Origin: Candidatus Nitrosymbiomonas sp.
GTDB lineage: Bacteria; Sysuimicrobiota; Sysuimicrobiia; Sysuimicrobiales; Humicultoraceae
Direction of reading: 5' to 3'
NCBI GenBank assembly: GCA_020724185.1
Contig: DYHL01000070.1
Location: 1-11,331, forward strand
DNA length: 11,331 bases
Shown in pieces: positions 5,609 through 11,331 of the stretch. A program made the position numbers and the translations under genes. The notes beneath the pieces are model-generated. The model was given only the letters and a program-made list of their open reading frames with translations. It had not been told where the DNA came from and made no database searches. Numbering within the stretch: position 1 is the first letter of the stretch; each line of letters begins with the position of its first letter.

Positions 5609-7787
5609 GGCCCCTCCTCAGGCGGACATCGAGCGCGTCCAGGAGGCGCCGCGCTTCCCTCAGCACCTCGGCGTCAGGCTCCGTCTGGCCGTAGGCCGCC
5701 GCCTCCACGAGGGCCGAGAGCCCGGCAACCTCAGGCATCGGACCAAAGGCCTCAACCCTCTGCCTAAACTCGTCCACGGTCTCCGAGGGCGCACGGCGCC
5801 ATCCCCTTCGTGCGAGCATCGCGCACATCTGGCGGTAGGTCTCGCCCAGGCTCCCGCCGGGGTGCTCGGAGACCGGCCTGGCGCCGATTGCCCGCCAGGT
5901 TCCTGCCGCTGCCAGCAGGCCTGCGAGTGCGATCCCGGCCCACAACCCGCCCCGGGCCAGGGCGGAGGCCGTCTCCAGCACCCTCGCCGCGCTCGGCGAA
6001 CGGGCGGCCAGCTCCTGAAGCCGCGCGCGCAGCAGCTCGGCGATGTCCTGCCACACCCAGCGCCGCATCGCCGGCGCGCCCAGGGTCGCCGTGTCCGGGA
6101 ACCCCGGCGTCGGCTCAAACTCCACCCAGCCCACTTCGGGGAAGAACACCTCCACCCAGGCATGGGCGTCGCTGTTGCGGACCTCGTAGAGTCCGGTCAG
6201 CGGGTTGAGCGTCCCTGGAGCGTATCCGGTGACCAACCGGGCCGGGATCTCCGCGGCCCGCAGCAGCACGACCATCGCGCTCGCGAACTGCTCGCAGTAG
6301 CCCCGTCGCTCCTCAAACAGGAAATAGTCCACCGCGTCGCCGGGTCTGCGCTGCGGGGGGATGGTAAGGTCGTACCTGTACTCGGCCCACAGGTGGCGAT
6401 TGACGGCCATGACCTGGTCGTAGGCCGTGGGCTGGCCGGCTACGAGCCGGCGAGCCAGATCGCGCACTCGATCCGGGATCGGCGGCAGTGCCAGGTAGCG
6501 CTCCCGCAGGGCGGCAGGTACCTCGCCCGAAGCAGCGCGCAGACTCCCGGCGTCGGGTATCAACGCGTGCGACACCACCGAGTACACTGTGCCGGGCTTC
6601 AGCGTGGACGACAACCGGATCCCGCCGTACCGGTCAAGGTAGACCCGGGCCGTGGACAGATACAGACTCTCCGCCACCGGCGCGGCGAAGACCACGTTGG
6701 GCTGCTCCACCTCGATGAAGAACGACTGCGTGACCCTGATCGGCCGCGCCCCGTAGCGGAGGATCTCGTCCTGCCTGTGGACCAGATTGATCGGCGGGAA
6801 GCTGCCTTCTGCCTCGTGTACCCGGTTGTCGCCGATCTTCCATCCGGAGCCGGTGTATGTGTCAAACACGAGCGCCCGCCAGTTGAACTGGTGAGTGGAC
6901 CGCACGCGCATGACCACGGCGTCGTCGAGACGGCCCCGCACGCGCAGGTCAACGGTCGTGCCGAAGCCAAAGTACCCGCGCGGGTTCCAGAGCCGCTGCC
7001 CCGCACCGTCACCGCCTCCATCCGGATAGGCCGGGTTGAAGATCCGGCCGGCAAAGAAATCCAGCAGCAGGCGCTGGGGCGAGAACGGCAGCGTGGCCAG
7101 GCGCATCCCCTCGTAGCGTGGGGTGAGCGTGAAGACCACACCGGCCACGAGCAGCACCACGAACAAGAGGTGGTTGGCCGCCGGCACGATGCTCGATCGC
7201 AGCGCGGCATGGACAGGGGGCGCCGCGCCAACCCCCGAACCGCTGGCCGGACCTCGGGGAGCGCCACCCGCTGGCGCAGCGGCCTCCTGCGCGGCCTGCC
7301 AGGCATTGTGCACCAACGCCTGAACCGCGGCCAGTGCATACGGCACAAGGTAGAGCAGGTAGGTCAGATCCCTGCCGAACGCCGCGGCTACCGCCATCAG
7401 GATCACCGACGAGAGCAGGCTGAACAACAGATCGCGCCTCGCCGGCACGTCGAACGAGTGCAGCGTCTGCAGCCAGAGCAGCAGCACCGTGAGCGGCACG
7501 CTCGTGTGATAGGGGTCGGCGTAGACGTCGCGCAGGAACTGCCAGCCGACAAGCAAGCAGAGCCCGGCTAGGATCAACTTGACCCACCAGTTGCGCTTTC
7601 CGCGGCGCCAGTAGGAGAACGCGAACCCGGCCGCGACCAGGACCAGGACGATCAGGCGGTGTTCCAGGAAGTCGTCGTGGGCGGTCACCGCCATGATGCT
7701 CACGACCACCGCGGCCAGGGTCCAAAGCCGGAGCGGCACCGAGTGCTCTGGCGCACCGGTGGCTACTAGGCGGCGCCAACCTACCAC
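5592..7787 (-). CDS. tgpA: TgpA-like membrane transglutaminase (DUF3488-transglutaminase core-DUF4129)
   Basis: A 731-residue protein in three parts. The N-terminal region has about six membrane spans (roughly 20-165), including LLWLQTLHSFDVPARRDLLFSL, typical of DUF3488; an Ala/Pro/Gly-rich linker and a further span precede a large external region. The transglutaminase-like core carries RGYCEQFASA with Cys498 and NSDAHAWVEV with His542. The third triad position, in WVEFEPTPGF, is Glu558 where many transglutaminases have Asp. After another span, the C-terminal cytoplasmic part (YRQMCAMLARRGWRR, TVDEFRQRV) matches DUF4129. Proteins of this build accompany MoxR and DUF58 genes widely; their substrate is unknown. 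GTG at 7787 overlaps the DUF58 stop by 7 bases and is my choice; GTG at 7739 is an alternative. The C-terminal end overlaps the PMT start. Confidence 0.9.
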   Translation of the reverse strand: MVGWRRLVATGAPEHSVPLRLWTLAAVVVSIMAVTAHDDFLEHRLIVLVLVAAGFAFSYWRRGKRNWWVKLILAGLCLLVGWQFLRDVYADPYHTSVPLTVLLLWLQTLHSFDVPARRDLLFSLLSSVILMAVAAAFGRDLTYLLYLVPYALAAVQALVHNAWQAAQEAAAPAGGAPRGPASGSGVGAAPPVHAALRSSIVPAANHLLFVVLLVAGVVFTLTPRYEGMRLATLPFSPQRLLLDFFAGRIFNPAYPDGGGDGAGQRLWNPRGYFGFGTTVDLRVRGRLDDAVVMRVRSTHQFNWRALVFDTYTGSGWKIGDNRVHEAEGSFPPINLVHRQDEILRYGARPIRVTQSFFIEVEQPNVVFAAPVAESLYLSTARVYLDRYGGIRLSSTLKPGTVYSVVSHALIPDAGSLRAASGEVPAALRERYLALPPIPDRVRDLARRLVAGQPTAYDQVMAVNRHLWAEYRYDLTIPPQRRPGDAVDYFLFEERRGYCEQFASAMVVLLRAAEIPARLVTGYAPGTLNPLTGLYEVRNSDAHAWVEVFFPEVGWVEFEPTPGFPDTATLGAPAMRRWVWQDIAELLRARLQELAARSPSAARVLETASALARGGLWAGIALAGLLAAAGTWRAIGARPVSEHPGGSLGETYRQMCAMLARRGWRRAPSETVDEFRQRVEAFGPMPEVAGLSALVEAAAYGQTEPDAEVLREARRLLDALDVRLRRGHGAPR

Positions 7788-8902
7788 GCCTGCACCGTCC
7801 CGTCCTCCAGGTAGACAAGGCCTGAGGCGCGCCCGGCTCCGACGGAGGATTCGCCATGGGTCCCGCCATAGACCTGGCCCGCCGGGAGCACGGGCGTGAC
7901 ACCCGCGGGCCACGACCCGCCCGAGGGCCAAGACCCGCCGGCGGTCCGTGGTCCGCTACCGATGACGGCGGCCACTACTATCAGGTGCCGGCCGAGCGCG
8001 GCCAGTTGCGGCAGCACCTCTGCCACCGGCGGCGCGCAGGGGATCAATCCGGCCAGCCAGTCCATCGCCGCCTCGCGGCCGCGGTGCTGAACCACCCCCT
8101 CCTCCCATCCGACCAGCACGACGTCTGCTTCCCGGTCGAGCGCCGCCTGGAAGAGCGAGCCCGCGGCGCGCACCGCGGCGTCCAGTTGCTCCGTGCTCTG
8201 CCGGCGATCAAGGTCAACGACGATCGCGGCGCCGGGCCTAACCGGCCTCTCGAACTCACGGATGACCAGGGCCCCGCGCCGCGCCGATGATCTCCAGTGG
8301 ATGTGCGCTGGGCTGTCGCCCCACCGGTAGTCCCGCACGCCGTAGAGGTCCTCTGGCTGTCGCGTGCGCGCGCCCGAGGACCCTCCTTCGAGCACCGGGA
8401 CCAGGTGCGCCATCACCTGCGAGGGCACCGGTCGGGTTCGCGGCCAGATCGCGACCCCGCCGTTCACCCTGATCCGGCGGCGCGCCGCGAACAGGCCCAG
8501 CGGCCCCCGGGACGCCACTGCTACCGCATCAAGCGAGAACCGGCCGCGGCGGCTCGGCACGACCGTCAGGTCAACCGCCACCGTGAGGCCGCGGACTACC
8601 TGCGGCACAAGGGCCCGCGCCCGCGCGCCCGGCCATCCACCCTCGGCCACGAGGAAGCGGCCGCTCCGGGCGGATTCCAGCGTGATCTCCACCGGCAGGG
8701 GAACACCCTCTACCCCTCGGGTCGGAGCACGCTGCTCCACACGCAGCCGGCGCAGGGGCAAGTACGCCGTGGCCGCGCCGACGAAAAGCAGCGAGACCAG
8801 CAGGGCGTCGAGAACAAAAAGCAGCCCGGAGGCCAGGTTGGTCGCAAGCAAGAAGATCGCACCCGCCAGCAGCAGCGTGGTGGTGCCCTCACGCGTCGGC
8901 AC
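7781..8902 (-). CDS. DUF58 protein, MoxR partner
   Basis: A 373-residue protein. Two membrane spans lie at about residues 8-48, followed by a beta-rich region. The signature YGVRDYRWGDSPAHIHWRSS, continuing through ARRGALVIREFE (187-218), identifies DUF58. Next comes a vWA-like segment beginning AIVVDLDRR at about 226. Near the C-terminus GGSWP occurs twice, at 322-326 and 328-332, a short in-frame tandem duplication. GTG at 8902 has GAGG six bases upstream and overlaps the MoxR stop by 14 bases; its own stop is overlapped by the transglutaminase start. Known of the family: DUF58/vWA proteins are encoded next to MoxR ATPases, which are thought to act on them as chaperones. A role in envelope assembly is inferred from context. 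Confidence 0.92.
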   Translation of the reverse strand: MPTREGTTTLLLAGAIFLLATNLASGLLFVLDALLVSLLFVGAATAYLPLRRLRVEQRAPTRGVEGVPLPVEITLESARSGRFLVAEGGWPGARARALVPQVVRGLTVAVDLTVVPSRRGRFSLDAVAVASRGPLGLFAARRRIRVNGGVAIWPRTRPVPSQVMAHLVPVLEGGSSGARTRQPEDLYGVRDYRWGDSPAHIHWRSSARRGALVIREFERPVRPGAAIVVDLDRRQSTEQLDAAVRAAGSLFQAALDREADVVLVGWEEGVVQHRGREAAMDWLAGLIPCAPPVAEVLPQLAALGRHLIVVAAVIGSGPRTAGGSWPSGGSWPAGVTPVLPAGQVYGGTHGESSVGAGRASGLVYLEDGTVQAW

Positions 8903-9839
8903 GGGGCGCCTCGAAGATCGGCACCGGCGTCTGCGCCAGGATCTCCCCGATCACGGCCTCGGCTGAGGACGCCGGTCCGGCCTGCGATCGAAGGACCATC
9001 CGGTGGGCCATCACCGGCACCGCCAGCGCCTTCACGTCGTCGGGGGTGACGAACGCCCGGCCGGCCAGCGCAGCCCGCGCCTGCGCCGCACGGACCAGTA
9101 CCAGGCCGCCGCGAGGGCTGCAACCGAGCGCGACCGACGGATGGTCTCGCGTTGCACCGGTAACCGCCAGCACGTACTCGCGCACAGGGAAGGCAACCGT
9201 GATTGCCGCCGCCTCCTCCTGCATGGCCAGCACTTCGGAAGGCGCCAGCACCGGTCTAACCGTCTCGATGGGATGATGCCCGGCATGGCCGGCCAACATC
9301 GCGCGCTCCGCCTCCAGCGGTGGGTATCCCAGCGATGTGGCCATGGCGAAGCGGTCGAGCTGGCCTTCCGGCAGAGGATAGGTCCCGTGATGCTCGGTCG
9401 GATTCAGGGTGGCGATCAAGAAAAACGGATGCGGAAGGCGCCGCGCCTGGCCGTCGGATGTGACCTGCCCCTCGTCCATCGGCTCCAGGAACGACGACTG
9501 CGTGCGCGGCGTGGCGCGGTTCAGCTCGTCCACCAGCACCACGTTGGCGAAGATCGGCCCGGGCACGAACCTGGTCTCGAACGTGCGGGGGTCAATGATC
9601 GAGGTGCCGAGCACGTCGGAGGGCAGCAGGTCAGGAGTACACTGGATGCGCGTGAACTCCCCGCCGATCGATCGGGCCAGGGCCCGGGCCAGCATGGTCT
9701 TGCCCACGCCGGGCACGTCGCGCAACAGCACGTGCCCACGGGAGAGCAGGGCCACCAGCACCAGGTCAATGACCGCGTCCTTGCCAAGAATGACGCGGCC
9801 GATGCTCTCGCGAAGCCGGGCTATCTGGTCAGCAAGCAC
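8889..9839 (-). CDS. MoxR-family AAA+ ATPase
   Basis: A 316-residue protein, normal for the family. The P-loop is DVPGVGKT (41-48) and Walker B is VVLVDELNRA with Asp104-Glu105. The MoxR-specific stretch TPDLLPSDVLGT, the FVPGPIFANV stretch, sensor-1 IATLNP and TYPLPEGQLDRF are all present, followed by the C-terminal lid domain with the GCSPRGG motif. MoxR proteins act as chaperone-like ATPases, mostly with vWA/DUF58 partners encoded next to them, as here. GTG at 9839 is supported by GAGG eight bases upstream, inside the last codons of vapC; the frame stays open further upstream, but that part overlaps vapC and lacks MoxR similarity. The gap to vapC is only 11 bases, so the gene is probably transcribed with the toxin-antitoxin pair unless an internal promoter exists in vapC. 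Confidence 0.94.
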   Translation of the reverse strand: MLADQIARLRESIGRVILGKDAVIDLVLVALLSRGHVLLRDVPGVGKTMLARALARSIGGEFTRIQCTPDLLPSDVLGTSIIDPRTFETRFVPGPIFANVVLVDELNRATPRTQSSFLEPMDEGQVTSDGQARRLPHPFFLIATLNPTEHHGTYPLPEGQLDRFAMATSLGYPPLEAERAMLAGHAGHHPIETVRPVLAPSEVLAMQEEAAAITVAFPVREYVLAVTGATRDHPSVALGCSPRGGLVLVRAAQARAALAGRAFVTPDDVKALAVPVMAHRMVLRSQAGPASSAEAVIGEILAQTPVPIFEAPRADA

Positions 9840-9850
9840 AGGGCAGTCCT

Positions 9851-10267
9851 CTACGGCACGAGGTCCAACGCATCGACGAAGGTTGGGCGATAGAGCGAGA
9901 AGTCCCGCCGGTCGTAGGTGAACACCGTGGTGATGCGGTGCTGCTCGCACAGCGCAAGACTGGTGCAGTCCACGAAACCGAGCAAGGCAGTCTCGTAGCG
10001 GCGGTCTATCTCTCGCGCTGCTGCGAGGGTTTCGTCTGAGATGGCCAGAAGGTGGAATACGCCCCTCGCAAGATCGTCCCAGAGAGCCCGCGGCGCTCTG
10101 GCGCCCAGGCGGGCCTCCATGAACAGCATGGCCTCCACCACGACCGGAAGCGGCACCGCCAGTACCTCTTTGCTCCGAACCCGTTGAAAGAACGCCCGGG
10201 CCGCCCGGTGGTGCGTATCGTTGCGGTCCGCGAGCGCGGATAACGCTCCGGTGTCAACGAGGATCAC
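9851..10267 (-). CDS. vapC: VapC-type PIN-domain toxin (RNase)
   Basis: A 138-residue PIN-domain protein. The conserved acidic residues are visible: Asp5 in ILVDTGAL, Glu45 in PVVVEAML, Asp100 in GFVDCTSLAL, and Asp119 or Asp122 in TYDRRDF. All are intact, so the active site looks functional. Known of the family: VapC toxins are Mg-dependent RNases that often cleave tRNA or rRNA, and are silenced by VapB. GTG at 10267 overlaps the TGA of the antitoxin gene (GTGA), a standard TA arrangement. The target here cannot be predicted. Confidence 0.92.
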   Translation of the reverse strand: MILVDTGALSALADRNDTHHRAARAFFQRVRSKEVLAVPLPVVVEAMLFMEARLGARAPRALWDDLARGVFHLLAISDETLAAAREIDRRYETALLGFVDCTSLALCEQHRITTVFTYDRRDFSLYRPTFVDALDLVP

Positions 10268-10506
10268 TTGGGTCGGCGACCTCGCAGGTGCGACCTCAGG
10301 AGATCCTCGACCTGCTCAGAGACCGGCGCTTTCGCCGGGCCTGCAGCAACGCCCAGGAGCCGGGAACGAGGCGGCGCCCCGGACTCAGCTAGCAGGAGAT
10401 CGAGGGCCTCACGGATGACAGCCGCCATCGGCTGCCCTTTCGCGCGGGCGTGCCGCGACAGCGCGGCCCTCTGGCGTTCGTCCAGGTATACCATCGTCTT
10501 GTGCAC
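10264..10506 (-). CDS. vapB: VapB-type ribbon-helix-helix antitoxin
   Basis: An 80-residue protein. The N-terminal KTMVYLDE would be the DNA-binding strand, with RQRAALSRHARAKG and PMAAVIREALDLLL as the two helices of a ribbon-helix-helix fold. The Pro/Ala-rich and basic C-terminal half would be the VapC-binding tail. GTG at 10506 is supported by GGGGAGG six bases upstream (10512-10518); ATG at 10494 would cut into the DNA-binding strand. The gene ends in a 4-base overlap with vapC. It probably represses its own promoter together with VapC. Confidence 0.88.
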   Translation of the reverse strand: MHKTMVYLDERQRAALSRHARAKGQPMAAVIREALDLLLAESGAPPRSRLLGVAAGPAKAPVSEQVEDLLRSHLRGRRPK

Positions 10507-10518
10507 GGCGCACCTCCC

Positions 10519-10554
10519 CTGATCAGACTAGGTGGTCGTCCTGACCAGTGTCAA
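10519..10554 (-). promoter_or_regulatory. vapBC promoter with two repeated operator-like sites
   Basis: On the minus strand a perfect TTGACA (10549-10554) is followed after 18 bases by TAGTCT (10525-10530), a weak -10. Two related near-palindromes fall in this region: CTGACCAG at 10541-10548, in the spacer, and CTGATCAG (a perfect 8-base palindrome) at 10519-10526, touching the -10. Their centres are 22 bases apart, about two helical turns. An AT-rich palindrome, ACATATATGT (10554-10563), lies just upstream. This is what autorepression by a VapBC complex would look like; binding is inferred. The predicted leader would be only about a dozen bases. Confidence 0.55.
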
Positions 10555-10562
10555 CATATATG

Positions 10563-11331
10563 TCACCGCTGGCGCCATGTCCAGACGTTGTGCACCACGA
10601 AGTTCAGTAACCCGCCAAGGCCAATGGCGATGAGGTTTGACACCATCGGCATCAGCCCAGCGTGCGTCAGCCCCCACAGGAACCCCAGGTAGACCAGGTA
10701 GCCCAACCAGGTGGCCATATAGTACTTGCCCATCCGCTGCACGAATGAGGACAGGTTCCCTTCCTTGCGGTCGGCCCAGGTGTAGGCGTTGTTCAGAAGG
10801 AAGTTGGTGAACGTCGAGACCAGCCCTGCCACGATGCCCGCTCGCAGGTAGTGGACTCCCAGCGGATGCGTGAGCACCCAGAACACGGCCATGTTGACGG
10901 CCACGCCGCTTGCGCCCACGAGCAGGAACTTCCACAGCCGCGAGTCCGAGGGGCTGGCCGTGACGAGCATCGCGATGTGGCGAAACAGGTCAAACCCCTG
11001 CCGGACCGTCGCCTTGGTCTGTCCCGCGCCGCGCGCCTCGAAGACGTAAGGCACCTCGGCCACGCGCCGGTACCGGCCACGCGCCAGGATCTCCAGTAGG
11101 ATCTTGAACCCTACCGGATGGAGCTCCACCCCCTCCACCACGCTCCTGCGCACCACGAAGCAGCCCGAGAGCGGATCGGTGCTGCGCCGGGCGCCGCCGA
11201 GCAACGCCCAGGCGAGCAGCCGGGTGGCCTGCGAGATCAGCCGCCGCGCTGGCGACAACCCGGGCCGGCCCGCGCCCGGCAGGTAGCGCGAGGCCACGAC
11301 CAGGTCGGCGCGCTCATCTTCCAGGCGGCTC
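10563..11331 (-). CDS. Polyprenyl-phosphate-mannose synthase-like GT2 fused to GtrA, partial (N-terminus beyond right edge)
   Basis: 255 residues are visible before the stop; the catalytic N-terminal part of the GT2 domain, with its Asp motifs, is outside the window. The visible GT2 end has ADLVVASRYLPGAG, then DPLSGCFVVRR and GFKILLEILARG, then EVPYVFEARGAGQTK, all typical of DPM1-like synthases. From about visible residue 132 a GtrA domain follows with four membrane spans (WKFLLVGASGVAVNMAVFW, FTNFLLNNAYTW and a C-terminal VVHNVWTW). DPM1-GtrA fusions are common in bacteria; the GT2 part makes a polyprenyl-phosphate hexose and the GtrA part may help move it across the membrane. The product would be the donor for the PMT and GT-C enzymes in this window. 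The vapB start follows 56 bases downstream. The sugar being mannose is likely but not proven. Confidence 0.88.
   Translation of the reverse strand, partial: SRLEDERADLVVASRYLPGAGRPGLSPARRLISQATRLLAWALLGGARRSTDPLSGCFVVRRSVVEGVELHPVGFKILLEILARGRYRRVAEVPYVFEARGAGQTKATVRQGFDLFRHIAMLVTASPSDSRLWKFLLVGASGVAVNMAVFWVLTHPLGVHYLRAGIVAGLVSTFTNFLLNNAYTWADRKEGNLSSFVQRMGKYYMATWLGYLVYLGFLWGLTHAGLMPMVSNLIAIGLGGLLNFVVHNVWTWRQR

Noticed and set aside
5472..7571. A 699-codon open frame on the plus strand
   Set aside because: It lies opposite the transglutaminase and PMT genes, is rich in Arg, Pro, Gly and His without any domain, and is what GC-rich antisense frames look like. The opposite strand has clear family motifs throughout.
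9840..9950. A longer N-terminus for the MoxR ATPase
   Set aside because: The frame is open upstream, but it overlaps vapC, shows no family similarity, and a GTG with a good ribosome site at 9839 gives the usual MoxR length.
1..11331. Mobile elements, CRISPR arrays, tRNA or rRNA genes
   Set aside because: I saw no transposase or integrase motif, no spaced repeat series, and no tRNA or rRNA-like stretch. VapBC is the only gene pair with a mobile character.

Overview
This is a GC-rich bacterial window (G and C dominate most codon third positions) that is coding almost end to end. It holds twelve protein genes and no rRNA, tRNA, CRISPR array or insertion sequence that I can recognise. The gene set combines PilV/PilW-type prepilins, a polyprenyl-phosphate-mannose synthase fused to GtrA, a PMT-family mannosyltransferase, and a MoxR-DUF58-transglutaminase cluster. 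That fits an uncultured high-GC lineage of the Armatimonadota, Chloroflexota or actinobacterial kind. I cannot place it more closely from this sequence alone.

Layout, left to right. (a) 1-2966, minus strand: a multi-membrane-span protein of GT-C type, a shortened SAM-methyltransferase-like protein, a PilV-like prepilin, and a PilW-like prepilin that runs off the left edge. The last three are tightly packed, with a 4-base overlap and then a 6-base gap. A strong GC stem-loop separates the membrane protein from the methyltransferase. (b) 3031-4335, plus strand: one Gpi18-like GT-C mannosyltransferase, divergent from the gene on its left and convergent with a 17-base overlap with the gene on its right. 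(c) 4319-10506, minus strand: a continuous block in the order vapB, vapC, MoxR ATPase, DUF58 protein, TgpA-like transglutaminase, PMT mannosyltransferase. Neighbouring genes overlap by 4 to 17 bases, except for an 11-base gap between vapC and the MoxR gene. A promoter with a perfect TTGACA box and a pair of repeated near-palindromes lies just before vapB. (d) 10563-11331, minus strand: the C-terminal part of a GT2-GtrA fusion, cut by the right edge.

How the parts may work together (inference): the GT2-GtrA protein would make and perhaps flip a polyprenyl-phosphate sugar, probably mannose. The PMT and the other GT-C proteins would use that donor outside the membrane. The nearby PilW-like prepilin ends in a Pro/Thr-rich tail of the type that PMT enzymes often modify, so surface or pilin O-mannosylation is a reasonable hypothesis. 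The MoxR-DUF58-transglutaminase trio is a common cell-envelope module. Here it is coupled downstream to the PMT gene and preceded by a complete-looking VapBC toxin-antitoxin pair. The clearest oddity is the methyltransferase: its SAM-binding core appears to have been removed in frame.
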